Shown here in pieces: positions 37,118 to 45,690 of a DNA stretch of 64,000 bases (the stretch's first letter is position 1; every line of letters starts with the position of its first letter). The notes under the pieces are model-generated. The model searched no databases, was not told where the DNA came from, and saw nothing but the letters and a program-made list of their open reading frames with translations. The position numbers and the translations under genes were made by a program. The stretch comes from Nocardioides abyssi (GTDB lineage: Bacteria > Actinomycetota > Actinomycetes > Propionibacteriales > Nocardioidaceae): the NCBI RefSeq assembly GCF_030412915.1, contig NZ_JAUHJR010000011.1, positions 26,636 through 90,635 on the forward strand. The letters run 5' to 3'.

Positions 37118-38965
37118 TCATGGGGCAACCGGAAAGAAGCCATACCGTCCGGCGTCTGCCACCTTGGTGAACTCGACGACTTGCGCACGGTCGGCGACGT
37201 CCCGCGGCGGGGCCGTGTTCTCCAGGACAATCGCCTGACCCTCAAAGGACTGCGCCAGCCATCGATAGAAGGCGTCGGCGACGCTAGCACTCACGGGCTC
37301 GTCGTCTGCCGAGACGGTCTCGTTCACGTATCCGGGTGGGCGGTAGGTAACAAGCGGAGAGTCGAGCACGATGACGCCGGGATGTGGCAGGTCTCGCCTT
37401 AGACAGTAGTTCGCAAGTCCGACTGTGAAGGCAGCGTGAAGGATTGCCCGCACGCCCTTCCCCCGGCTTGCCCGAGCACGGTCGCCGACCACCAGATCGT
37501 AAGTCGAGAAGTCGAACAGCACATGCTCAGCCTCCGGGACCTGCCAAGCGCGCAACACGTCGCGCACCTCGTCTGCAAACTCCCTTGCACTCCGGTTCGA
37601 TGGCCCCACCGTTGCGACGACCTTAGCCTGCCTGCCATCACCAAGGGCGGCAAGCCTGGACTCTAAGGTCGCAATCTGATCGTAAAGACCGAGAGCGTGC
37701 TCGACCTGCGATCTCTCATCGACCAGAAGGCGTACGTCAACGGCGGTGGGCGACAGTTCTGCTTCCGTTTCAGCGAGTTGTGCCGCCAGCTCGCCAATCT
37801 CTCGCTCTGCTGCAGTTACTGCTGCGATCGATCGCTCCCGCTGTTCGCCCAAGTCATTCATCGTGCTCACGAGATCTGATCTCAGCAGCATGGTCTTGCG
37901 GCGCTCAGCCGAAACCGCCTCTGCCAAGCCCTCTGGTTGTTCCTCCTGGTGGTCCTGATCCTGGTGGCCGCCCAGTTCGCTCCCGCACACGACACAGAAG
38001 TCTTCCCGAAAGAGTCCCAACAGCGCGCCAGTCTCGTCGAGGAGCTCAAGGCGCTCAAGGTCGGAGTCATACTGCGCAAGCAGCAACCCGAACCTAGCAA
38101 TCAGCGCGTCCGCCTCGGAGACCCGGTCCTGTTCGAAACTCATGCGCTGGCTAACAGCCTGTCTCTGGGAGACCAGCTCATCCCTTCGAGCGAGCGCAGC
38201 GGACATGTCCGAAGAATCTTGTTCGATCACACTGTTGAGCCGCTCAAGTTGAGCGACGAGTTGACCCTGATCACCGACACCTTCGGCCGCTTGGCGAAGG
38301 TCTTCAATGATGCTGTTCAGCAACTCCACTTGGCCCCGCGTTGCCCGTTCGTCAGGGTCCGTCGAAGGCGCTACCAGCGCGGAGTCATCGTCACCGTCGA
38401 GCAGCATCTTGAACACGGACTTTTCGGCGGTGCTCGTCACGTATTGGCCGGTCAGCACCGGAGACTGTTCCGCCTGCATCTCCGTCTCATCTACGAGAGA
38501 GATTCTCGCTAAGTCCCTGACTGATAGGGCACGAGTTTGATTGCGGCTATTTCGCCTGACCTGTGCGCCACTGAGCCCGACCAAGTCCAAATAAAAGGCC
38601 GAGATGTTGTCTGCACCCCGCTGACCGTGACGCTCAGCGAGGATACGATCTGGATAACCACTGGGCACCGTCTCGTGCGATCCGAACCAGAGCGAGAAGT
38701 TACCCCCCTCTAGACCGCGCGACAGCGTGTAGGACTGGCCGCCAGAGTCGGTCAGAGTAAGCAAAGCCGACGAGTACTGCTCCAGTTCGGCGACTCTCTT
38801 GATCGACTGCGCGCCCAGCATGTAGTCGAGGGCGCTCAGCACAAAGGACTTGCCGGTATCGGAAGCCCCGTGGATAACCGTCAGCCGGTCGTCGAAATCA
38901 AGGCTGGCGGCTGGGATGCGAGAACCCACGAACGTGAGGCGATCCAGGCGGAGAGGCGAAGTCAT
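37118..38965 (-). CDS. lmuB: Lamassu SMC-like ATPase, LmuB (ABC-three-component ATPase)
   Basis: The 615-residue protein starts with a Rad50-type ATPase half (Walker A HGASDTGKSF at residues about 32-41). It then has a long coiled coil (about 190-470) with a CxxC zinc-hook-like break (DFCVVCGSELG near residue 320), and ends with the other ATPase half containing GVIVLDSP (Walker B). SMC ATPases of the Lamassu family sense invading DNA and release the effector. The start overlaps lmuC by 4 bp (ATGA). Confidence 0.85.
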   Translation of the reverse strand: MTSPLRLDRLTFVGSRIPAASLDFDDRLTVIHGASDTGKSFVLSALDYMLGAQSIKRVAELEQYSSALLTLTDSGGQSYTLSRGLEGGNFSLWFGSHETVPSGYPDRILAERHGQRGADNISAFYLDLVGLSGAQVRRNSRNQTRALSVRDLARISLVDETEMQAEQSPVLTGQYVTSTAEKSVFKMLLDGDDDSALVAPSTDPDERATRGQVELLNSIIEDLRQAAEGVGDQGQLVAQLERLNSVIEQDSSDMSAALARRDELVSQRQAVSQRMSFEQDRVSEADALIARFGLLLAQYDSDLERLELLDETGALLGLFREDFCVVCGSELGGHQDQDHQEEQPEGLAEAVSAERRKTMLLRSDLVSTMNDLGEQRERSIAAVTAAEREIGELAAQLAETEAELSPTAVDVRLLVDERSQVEHALGLYDQIATLESRLAALGDGRQAKVVATVGPSNRSAREFADEVRDVLRAWQVPEAEHVLFDFSTYDLVVGDRARASRGKGVRAILHAAFTVGLANYCLRRDLPHPGVIVLDSPLVTYRPPGYVNETVSADDEPVSASVADAFYRWLAQSFEGQAIVLENTAPPRDVADRAQVVEFTKVADAGRYGFFPVAP

Positions 38966-39435
38966 GAGACCTCCCGGCCAACAGGAACCGAATAGAACTC
39001 TTCTGACCTCTGATGCATCAAGTCGCCCATCAGGTCACGCAAGTCGTCGGCCGTTCGTCCAGCGAATGTCTCAACGGCCCAAGCCGCCGACTCGTCCAAC
39101 TTACCCGCATGGGCTGCAGTGAGAAGTCTGAGAAACTGACGAGCGTCCTCAGACGCGAAGAACAGGATTCCGTCTTCCGAAGGCCGGACATCGACTAGTC
39201 CGAGCGAGTACAGGACCCCGAGCCCGCGCTGTACGACTGTGCGCTTTATTCCAAGTTCGCCCGCTCGACTCGGCAACTCGGGATGCACGCTGGGCGGACC
39301 ACCAAGATCACCGGCATGGATCACACAGTGATCAAGGAGCACCAACTGACCCAGGTCAAAGCCGTTGGGGTATTGATGCTGCAGCAGGAACAACGAGCGG
39401 ATTCCAACTTCCACGGGGCTATTCAGTGGCTGCAT
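38962..39435 (-). CDS. lmuC: Lamassu / ABC-three-component middle component, LmuC-like
   Basis: Start ATG 39435, one base after the lmuA stop, gives a 157-residue protein beginning MQPLNSPVEVGIRSLFLLQH. The pattern (YPNGFDLGQLVLLDHCVIHA, then LGIKRTVVQRGLGVLYSLGL) is the small wHTH-like middle component that sits between the effector and the SMC ATPase in ABC-3C systems. It likely bridges the two. Its stop overlaps the lmuB start. Confidence 0.75.
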   Translation of the reverse strand: MQPLNSPVEVGIRSLFLLQHQYPNGFDLGQLVLLDHCVIHAGDLGGPPSVHPELPSRAGELGIKRTVVQRGLGVLYSLGLVDVRPSEDGILFFASEDARQFLRLLTAAHAGKLDESAAWAVETFAGRTADDLRDLMGDLMHQRSEEFYSVPVGREVS

Positions 39436-39436
39436 C

Positions 39437-40522
39437 TCAACGGACCCAACGCAGTTTGTCGTCGTTCGCCAACTGGTGGCACATGCCTTTTTTGTCGGTG
39501 GCAAGCGTAACTTGATGCAGTCCATTAGCGCTCAGATCGACGGTAGTTGCCGCGTGGAGCACGCGGCCCAGCCTTTCCCAACCGTTAGCGTGGTCGAGTT
39601 GTTCTATCTCAACCACACCGCTAAACAACTCTTTCTGCAGCGCTTCGAACGTACCGGGTTGCACCTGATCACGAGCGAACACGCGCAGCGCCTCGGCACA
39701 GTAGAAAGCTTCTCGCTGGCGCTGGAAGTGTTCCCCAACCTCAGGATGCTCTGCGGCCGCATCAGGCTCGAACGCGGTGCCGTGTCGCTCTGAGTAGACC
39801 GCCATGAGTTGCGAGACATATCGAGCCTCGTCGCCACCGACCGAACTAGGAGGTGGGCTAGCCGGTGGACGCGTTGGGAGCGGCCCTCCGAATCGACCTG
39901 CCCAGTGGGGAGTCCTCCGGTGCTGCTCGAGCACGTCCTCGACTTGTTTGCAATCGAAGACGGAGAAGTCCGCCGATTTCGCATGGTTGAGCACCTTAGC
40001 GAGCCGAGCCTTGTCTACGGCCTTGGCCAAAGATCCGTTAGGAGCGCACTGGCGGAGGAACTCTTCACGCAGCTTTGTCGGCGTGCTGAGCAACTTCTCG
40101 AACTTGGGCCCACAGTTGCGCGGAGCGACGAAGAAGTATTTCCGAGGCATGGTGTAGCCCCCTTGAAGCACAGTCTCAAAGACCTTGAAGATCTCCGGCC
40201 ATGCGTCCGATGGCTGCAAGGCCTTGTCATAGTGCTTGCACTGATAACAATCCCATTCGTCCTCAAAACCCCGCGAAGTCAGAAAGGCGGCGATATCCGC
40301 TCCACGGTCTCCAGCGCCGCCAAGGCGCTTGACCTGCTCGTAATCCTCGTCAAGGCTACGAACCCATTCTCGGATGAAGATCTCCCATTCCTCGGGCGAG
40401 TAGAACGTGATGCGCTGCATCGCCGTGAGGGTACGACCGCCACTGGCGATCTCCGCTGATGTGGGGATCGGCTGCGCCTCCGGCGGAGCGATGTCGTGGA
40501 GGTCTACGCGTGCAGTGGCCAT
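39437..40522 (-). CDS. lmuA: Lamassu effector LmuA with Mrr-like restriction-endonuclease domain
   Basis: The 361-residue protein has an N-terminal Mrr-like REase fold: YSPEEWEIFIREWV (Glu region), RLGGAGDRGADI (Asp76) and CYQCKHYDKA (Gln94-x-Lys96). The C-terminal half (EHPEVGEHFQRQREAFYCAEAL; VEIEQLDHANGWERLGRVLH) is the ABC-3C C-terminal domain that contacts the SMC partner. It is the first gene of the minus-strand operon lmuA-lmuC-lmuB. The likely action is DNA cleavage on phage or plasmid entry. A later ATG giving MQRITFYSPEEW (start 40420) is an alternative. Confidence 0.8.
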   Translation of the reverse strand: MATARVDLHDIAPPEAQPIPTSAEIASGGRTLTAMQRITFYSPEEWEIFIREWVRSLDEDYEQVKRLGGAGDRGADIAAFLTSRGFEDEWDCYQCKHYDKALQPSDAWPEIFKVFETVLQGGYTMPRKYFFVAPRNCGPKFEKLLSTPTKLREEFLRQCAPNGSLAKAVDKARLAKVLNHAKSADFSVFDCKQVEDVLEQHRRTPHWAGRFGGPLPTRPPASPPPSSVGGDEARYVSQLMAVYSERHGTAFEPDAAAEHPEVGEHFQRQREAFYCAEALRVFARDQVQPGTFEALQKELFSGVVEIEQLDHANGWERLGRVLHAATTVDLSANGLHQVTLATDKKGMCHQLANDDKLRWVR

Positions 40523-40775
40523 AGCCGCCTCGACACCCCCACCTTCCCGTTGGCCTGCAGCTCAAGAGTCGCGGAGGGGAAGCCTAGTTCCACGGGTGAC
40601 TCGGCGCGGCGTTACACATCACTTCGCGCGGGCGTTTCGCGCTAACAGCGTTGCTAACGGACCCGTCAAGATCACACGGACAGTACACGCAAGGCCAGAT
40701 TCCGATCGCCGACCATGCCGGGGGAGCATGGGCTGGAGACGACGCGTCAGTACTACTCGGATGGAGGATCGGGGT
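40523..40775. other. Upstream region of the Lamassu operon to attR
   Basis: About 250 bp without a gene, less GC-rich than the chromosome. It should hold the lmuA promoter; I cannot assign -35/-10 boxes with confidence. Confidence 0.4.
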
Positions 40776-40819
40776 CTTTTAATCTCTTGGTTGTGGGTTC
40801 GAGTCCCACGGGGCCCACC
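40776..40819. repeat. attR: second 44-bp copy of the tRNA-Lys 3' end
   Basis: Identical to attL for 44 bases, then diverging (G versus A after ACC). The right flank is the ancestral neighbour of the tRNA. Confidence 0.95.
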
Positions 40820-40823
40820 GATG

Positions 40824-41174
40824 TCAGTCGACGACCGCGCGGACCATCTCGGCGATGCGCTCCTCGGTCGCGGCGTCGACCGTCTCGAAGTACCACGCGG
40901 CCGGCATCAGCCGGCCGTCGGCGCCGCCAGCGGGCCGATGCGGTGCCTTCTCGGTCAGCGCGAGGTTGCCGCTCGTCGTTGCGCAGCGTGACGAGCGCGG
41001 GTGTGCTCGCGGACAGCGCGTAGGCGGGCATGCCGTACCAGATGCGCGGTTTCAGGCCGGGGCTGCGCCCATGACCACCTCGTGCACCCGCTGCACGACC
41101 GAGCGCCGCGGCTCGTCCATCGAGGCGATCTTGTCAAGCACCTGCTGCAGGCTCTTCTCGTCCTTCGACGACAT
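40824..41174 (-). pseudogene. Decayed DUF1801-like protein gene beside attR
   Basis: Translated in parts, the minus strand gives MSSKDEKSLQQVLDKIASMD..., then IWYGMPAYALSAS... in another frame, then LTEKAPHRPAG... AAWYFETVDAATEERIAEMV in a third frame. These are N-terminal, central and C-terminal pieces of a DUF1801-type protein (about 117 residues). A one-base change near 41065 after the GAAP codons and another near 40975 are needed to join them. It is either a pseudogene or a place with two indel errors. Confidence 0.6.
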
Positions 41175-41617
41175 GTCTGGTCCTCTCCGTCGGCCGATGA
41201 CGGTGCATCGGTGGAATGAATCGGCGCTGCATCGCGCCGCACCCCACCCGGACATGTCCTGAGCTGGTCAGGTCTCTCCGCGACGATTCACGTGGTCTGC
41301 CACGTGGAAGCGCAGTCGGTGGCGTGCCACCGGGGTCGAGGCTGGACGAACGGGACGCGCTGCCGCAGCGTCCGAGCGGACACACGACAGCCACCCGGAC
41401 CGGGGCTTACCCGGCGGGTGGCTGCGTGCTGTTGCTCGCCGGCCCGACAGCCGCCTCTCGGCGGAAGGCCGCTCGTAGCGGCAACGGGTGAGCCCGGGGG
41501 CATGGACCGGGCCGGCTGAGGGTCACAACGGGACGAGGCGGGCGGGGATTCCGGCGTACGCCGTGTCCTGCGCCACCCGCCCGACCGCGAGCCCGAAGGA
41601 CCCCGAGGAGGTCCCCG
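41175..41617. other. Region with no recognised gene
   Basis: About 440 bp between the DUF1801 remnant and the small frameshifted gene. Neither strand shows a reading frame with sensible protein composition. It may contain remains of lost genes. Confidence 0.4.
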
Positions 41618-41829
41618 TCAGGTGCGCGGGTGGCCCTCCTCGCCGCTCTTCGCGGACTCGTCGGGGAACGACTCGCCGACCGGGTGGCCGCCGCCCGGGG
41701 AGCCCTGGGCGGGGTCGTAGTCGCCGGCCGCGGCCGGGCCGTCGGTGGTCGAGGACTCCTGCGCGGCCTCGGCGGCGTCGTCGAGGTGGCCGGTCTGCTT
41801 CTGGCTGACTCGTCAGGCTGGTTGGTCAT
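41618..41829 (-). pseudogene. Small acidic protein gene with a one-base frameshift
   Basis: ATG 41829 gives MTNQPDES and then an Arg/Pro run. One base added near 41805 gives a smooth acidic product continuing SQKQTGHLDDAAEAAQESST ... GGGHPVGESFPDESAKSGEE and ending HPRT at the stop 41618. The sensible frame has no start of its own. It may be a real mutation or a sequencing indel. Function unknown. Confidence 0.5.
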
Positions 41830-41928
41830 GGCCGGCCGGTACCCGGCGGGCGCGCAGGCAGCCGGGGTCGTCCGACGACCGAGCGAGGTCGTGGACAGGC
41901 GCAGGCCGGGCCCGGCAGGGTGACCGCC

Positions 41929-42723
41929 ATGACCGACCCCACGGGCCCCACCGGCCCCGCCGAGCCCAGCGTCCTCGTCGAGCGCCGTGAGCGCGTCCTC
42001 GTCGTCACGCTCAACCGTCCGCACGCCAAGAACGCCGTCAACGCCGAGGTGTCCGCCGCCGTCGCCGCCGCGATGGATGAGCTCGACTCCGACGACGGCC
42101 TGTCGGTCGGCGTGATCACGGGCGCGGGCGGGACGTTCTGCGCCGGCATGGACCTCAAGGCGTTCCTCACCGGCGAGGACGTCATGGCCGGGGGCCGCGG
42201 CCTCGCCGGCGTCACCACTCGCCCGCCGACCAAGCCGCTCATCGCCGCCGTCGAAGGGTGGGCGCTCGCCGGCGGCTGCGAGCTCGTGCTGGCCTGCGAC
42301 GTCGTCGTCGCCTCCCGCGAGGCCAAGCTCGGCATCCCGGAGGTCAAGCGCGGCCTGGTCGCCGGCGCCGGCGGGCTGGTCCGGCTGCCGCGCAAGATCC
42401 CGCAGAACGTCGCCAACGAGCTCGCGCTCACCGGCGACCCGATGACCGCGGAGCAGGCCGAGCGGTACGGCCTGGTCAACCGCCTCACCGAGCCCGGCGG
42501 CGCCCTCGAGGCGGCGCTCGAGCTGGCCGGACGGATGACCGCGAACGGCCCGCTCGCCATGGCCGCCACCAAGCGGATCCTCGCCGAGCAGGCCGACTGG
42601 TCCTCCGCGGACGTCTGGGACCGCCAGTCGGCGCTCATGGGGCCGATCTTCACCTCCGAGGACGCGCAGGAGGGCGCCCGGGCGTTCGCGGAGAAGCGCG
42701 CCCCGCAGTGGCGCAACCGCTGA
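41929..42723 (+). CDS. Enoyl-CoA hydratase/isomerase (crotonase family)
   Basis: A 264-residue crotonase-fold protein. The oxyanion-hole pattern is AGMDLKAF near residue 80 and GWALAGGCELVLACDV near residue 115; the catalytic-Glu position is KLGIPEVKRGL. It probably acts on acyl-CoA; the substrate is not clear from sequence. ATG 41929 has AGGG at 41917-41920. It stands alone on the plus strand. Confidence 0.85.
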   Translation: MTDPTGPTGPAEPSVLVERRERVLVVTLNRPHAKNAVNAEVSAAVAAAMDELDSDDGLSVGVITGAGGTFCAGMDLKAFLTGEDVMAGGRGLAGVTTRPPTKPLIAAVEGWALAGGCELVLACDVVVASREAKLGIPEVKRGLVAGAGGLVRLPRKIPQNVANELALTGDPMTAEQAERYGLVNRLTEPGGALEAALELAGRMTANGPLAMAATKRILAEQADWSSADVWDRQSALMGPIFTSEDAQEGARAFAEKRAPQWRNR

Positions 42724-42789
42724 TCCAGACCGCACCCGGTCCGGCGGTCCCGCCGCGTAACGCCCCTGCTCACGCGTAGTTTGGAGGGC

Positions 42790-44346
42790 ATGGCGGACAA
42801 GGACGAGCCCGCGGCCGACCTGTTCGACCGGTGGCTGACGCACCGCGAGCAGGCCGGCGGGGCGCGTACGCCGGAGCGCGCGGCCGCCGCGGACCCCTCG
42901 CCGCCCGAGCCCTCCCCCGCTCCCGAGCCGGATCCCTCCGCCGAGGTCCCCGCCGAGGTCACCGCCGCGTCGGCTGAGGACGACCTGGTCGTCGACGAGC
43001 CGGTGGTGGCCGAGGAGCCGCCGGTCGTCGAGGCACCCGCCCCCGACCAGCTGCCGCTCGACTTCGAGCCGGTGATCATCCCGTCGGCACGGAGGAAGAC
43101 GCAGAAGCCCGCCTCCCGGCTGGGTCGACTGCGGTCCCGCCGCGCTGAACCCGAGGCGGAGCCGCTCCCGGACCTGCCCGCGCCCGCAGGGACGAGCGAG
43201 GGGCCCACGCCCGCAGAGGTCCGGGCCGAGGTCGCGCGGGTCCAGGCGCAGGAGCGTGCCGAGGCGGCGGCGCTGCGCGCCGAGCAGGAGCGCGTCGCCG
43301 AGCAGGCCCGGCTCGCGGCCGAGGCCCGCCTGGCCGCGCAGGTCGAGGCGGCCCGCCTGGCGGAGGAGGCCCAGGCGGCCGAGGAGGCCCGGCTCGCCCA
43401 CGAAGCCGAGGAAGCCCGCGCCGCCGAAGAAGCCCGCCTCGCCCGCGAAGCCGAGGAAGCCCGCGCCGCCGAAGAAGCACGCCTCGCCCGCGAAGCCGAG
43501 GAAGCCCGGCTCGCCCGGGAGGCCGAGGACGCGCGCATCGCCGAGCAGGCGCGACTCGACGCGGAGGCCCGGATCGCGGCACGCCTGGCCGCGCTAGAGC
43601 AGGCCCCGCCGACGGCCCAGCCGACGAGCCACACCCCGCCCGAGCCGGAGCGCGAGCCCGAGCCCGAGCCGGAGCCAGCGCCGGAGCCCGTCCGCCGGCC
43701 AGTGCCGGGCGTGGCACCGGACGCCGCTCGCGCGATGGTCGCCTCGGTCTCCGCCCGCCGACCGAGCACAGCTGTGCCGGAGCCCGACCTCGAGCCGGAC
43801 ACCGCCCCCGAGCCCGAGCCCGAGCCCGTCCCCGAGCCGGAGCCCGTCCGAGCACCGGCGAAGACGGCAGCAGCCACACCGACCACCCCACCCACCGAGG
43901 CGTCGACCAACCACGTCTTCGCGCCGCGCACCGGGACCCGACGGGTGGTCGGGGTGCTCCTCCTGGTGGCGCTCGCAGCGACGGCGGTGACGGCGTACCT
44001 CGCCTACCAGGACCGGACGACGTTCAACCTCGGCCTGGCCGGCACCCTCGTGGTGCTGACGCTGGTGATCTGGGCGGTGCGGGCCGGGTCGGCGGTGACC
44101 CGGCTGTCGGTGACGGCGGGCCAGCTGGAGGTGCTGCGCGGCGGGGGCCGGTTCGTCTTCGACCTGCGCAGCCGCTACACGCCGATCGAGGTCGTGGGCG
44201 AGCCGGGCTCGCGCGGCTGGAAGGTGCTCTTCCTGCGGCGCAGCATGGCGCCGTTCGTCGTCGACGCCTCGATGGTCGACCCCGAGGAGTTCATGCTCGT
44301 GCTGCGCCAGCACCGTCCGGACGCACACGGACAGCAGCAGCCGTAG
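42790..44346 (+). CDS. Coiled-coil membrane protein with C-terminal PH-like domain (paralogue of 10126-12645)
   Basis: A 518-residue protein. The N-terminus is acidic and disordered. Residues about 140-280 are a coiled coil with a 15-residue tandem unit (EAEEARAAEEARLAR; 45-bp repeats start at 43402, 43447 and 43492). A Pro/Glu region follows, then two membrane segments (VVGVLLLVALAATAVTAYLA; LGLAGTLVVLTLVIWAVRAG). The final about 80-residue domain contains GEPGSRGWKVLFLRRSMAPF. That last domain is nearly the same as in the 839-residue protein at 10126-12645, where the coiled coil is much longer. Cytoplasmic rod plus membrane anchor is the likely topology. Confidence 0.85.
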   Translation: MADKDEPAADLFDRWLTHREQAGGARTPERAAAADPSPPEPSPAPEPDPSAEVPAEVTAASAEDDLVVDEPVVAEEPPVVEAPAPDQLPLDFEPVIIPSARRKTQKPASRLGRLRSRRAEPEAEPLPDLPAPAGTSEGPTPAEVRAEVARVQAQERAEAAALRAEQERVAEQARLAAEARLAAQVEAARLAEEAQAAEEARLAHEAEEARAAEEARLAREAEEARAAEEARLAREAEEARLAREAEDARIAEQARLDAEARIAARLAALEQAPPTAQPTSHTPPEPEREPEPEPEPAPEPVRRPVPGVAPDAARAMVASVSARRPSTAVPEPDLEPDTAPEPEPEPVPEPEPVRAPAKTAAATPTTPPTEASTNHVFAPRTGTRRVVGVLLLVALAATAVTAYLAYQDRTTFNLGLAGTLVVLTLVIWAVRAGSAVTRLSVTAGQLEVLRGGGRFVFDLRSRYTPIEVVGEPGSRGWKVLFLRRSMAPFVVDASMVDPEEFMLVLRQHRPDAHGQQQP

Positions 44347-44914
44347 GAGACGCGGGAGGCGCGGCCCGGCGACCCGTGGGCAGGCGGTAGCGGGAGGTCC
44401 CGCGACGCACGTCCTCCAGCACACCGCCGCAGCGCTCCACGACCCGGCGCGACGCCACGTTGTCCTCCACGCAGGTCACCAGCAGCCGGTCGATGCCGAG
44501 CTCGGCGGCCCGTGCGAGCGCCAGGCGCACCGCCCGCGACGCGTGCCCGCGGCCGCGGTGGCCGGGCCGGATCGAGTAGCCGAGGTGGCCGCCCACCTCG
44601 CGGTGCCACGCGTCGAGCTCGCGCCGCAGCGCCAGGAAGCCGACGACCTCGGCCGGGTCGCCGTCGACGACCCACCAGTACTCCGTGGGCACGTGGCCCG
44701 GCGGCACCGGCGCACGGGGCGGGCCGGGCTCGCCCAGCCGCTCCAGCGCCGCGACGTACGCCGCGCAGCCGGCGGCGGTCAGGTCGACGGCGCGGCCGCC
44801 GGTGACCGCGACCCACCCGGACCCGTGGGCATGGTCGCCGAGCTCGAGCATCGCCGCGGCCCAGCTCTCGCGCATGGCGACGTCGGGGCGGGCGAGCGCG
44901 GTCACGGCGCCCAT
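44291..44914 (-). CDS. GNAT-family N-acetyltransferase
   Basis: A 207-residue protein with motif A, YSIRPGHRGRGHASRAVRLA (acetyl-CoA pyrophosphate-binding R/Q-x-x-G-x-G/A), and motif B (LLVTCVEDNVASRRVVERCG). It is RimJ/RimL-like. The substrate is unknown. Its 3' end overlaps the coiled-coil gene by 56 bp in convergent orientation. Confidence 0.85.
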   Translation of the reverse strand: MGAVTALARPDVAMRESWAAAMLELGDHAHGSGWVAVTGGRAVDLTAAGCAAYVAALERLGEPGPPRAPVPPGHVPTEYWWVVDGDPAEVVGFLALRRELDAWHREVGGHLGYSIRPGHRGRGHASRAVRLALARAAELGIDRLLVTCVEDNVASRRVVERCGGVLEDVRRGTSRYRLPTGRRAAPPASPTAAAVRVRPDGAGAARA

Positions 44915-44964
44915 CGAAGCAAACCGTCGGCGGGGTCCCCGGACCGGCTACCTAGACTCCGCCC

Positions 44965-45657
44965 GTGAGCGTGAACCCCGACCGACCGCCCGAGATCAGC
45001 CCCGAGGAGCTCGCCGAGCAGGTGGCCCTCTACGCGCCGTTCACCCAAGCGGTGCGCGAGCTGGTCGACGCCACGATCCGCACCACCGTCGACGCCGACA
45101 CCGTCCGGGCCGCGCAGGCCGAGGTCGAGGCGATCACGGCGCGGCTGCGCGAGCAGCAAATCGAGGGCTCGATCGGCGCGCACTTCGGCCACGGGCGCGC
45201 CCGGCAGCCGTGGGGCAACACGGTCGTCGGCGTGCGCAACCCGGTCGCCCCGCCGGTGCAGGCCGTGCGCGAGGGCGACCGCGAGGGCGAGGTGCGGGCG
45301 GCGGTGGTGCTCGGCGCGGCGTACGAAGGGCCGCCCGGGCTGGTGCACGGCGGGGTGTCGGCCCTGCTGCTCGACCAGATGCTCGGCAACGCCGCGGCGG
45401 CCGCCCGCAAGCCCGGGATGACGGCCTACCTCAACACCTCCTACCAGCGACCCACGCCGCTCGGCCCGCTGCGGCTCGAGGCGTGGGTCGAGCGCAGCGA
45501 GGGGCCCAAGACGTGGGCGCGCGGCCGGATCATCGGGCCGGAGGGCACCACGGTCGAGGCCGAGGGGCTCTTCGTGCTCCCCCGCTGGGCGCGCGACCTG
45601 CTGGCGCAGCGCAGCGCGACCGACGCCCCGCCGTCGATGTTCGGCGAGCAGGGCTGA
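44965..45657 (+). CDS. PaaI-family hotdog thioesterase
   Basis: A 230-residue protein whose C-terminal hotdog domain holds GPPGLVHGGVSALLLDQMLG (typical PaaI/HGG-x-x-(S/A)-x-x-D motif) and YLNTSYQRPTPLGPL. The N-terminal 110 residues are an extension with helices (EELAEQVALYAPFTQAVREL). It likely hydrolyses acyl-CoA; the crotonase lies nearby at 41929 but not in the same operon. Confidence 0.85.
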   Translation: MSVNPDRPPEISPEELAEQVALYAPFTQAVRELVDATIRTTVDADTVRAAQAEVEAITARLREQQIEGSIGAHFGHGRARQPWGNTVVGVRNPVAPPVQAVREGDREGEVRAAVVLGAAYEGPPGLVHGGVSALLLDQMLGNAAAAARKPGMTAYLNTSYQRPTPLGPLRLEAWVERSEGPKTWARGRIIGPEGTTVEAEGLFVLPRWARDLLAQRSATDAPPSMFGEQG

Positions 45658-45690
45658 CGGTCGCGACGCAAGACCCGCTGGGTCGGGCGG

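Larger units (their letters stand above)
30011..40819. mobile_element. 10.8-kb integrative element in tRNA-Lys carrying restriction and Lamassu defence genes
   Basis: The element is delimited by identical 44-bp repeats (attL 30011-30054, attR 40776-40819) and has an integrase next to attL reading into the tRNA. Inside are HTH regulators and a wHTH-like protein, McrBC, a RAMA protein and a three-gene Lamassu operon. The right half (about 36.6-40.6 kb) is visibly richer in A/T than the flanking chromosome, a sign of transfer. No conjugation genes are seen, so it would rely on other elements for spread. Confidence 0.92.

Noticed and set aside
30011-40819. Complete prophage or conjugative element
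   Set aside because: No capsid, portal, terminase, relaxase or FtsK-type genes are present, only integration and defence genes.
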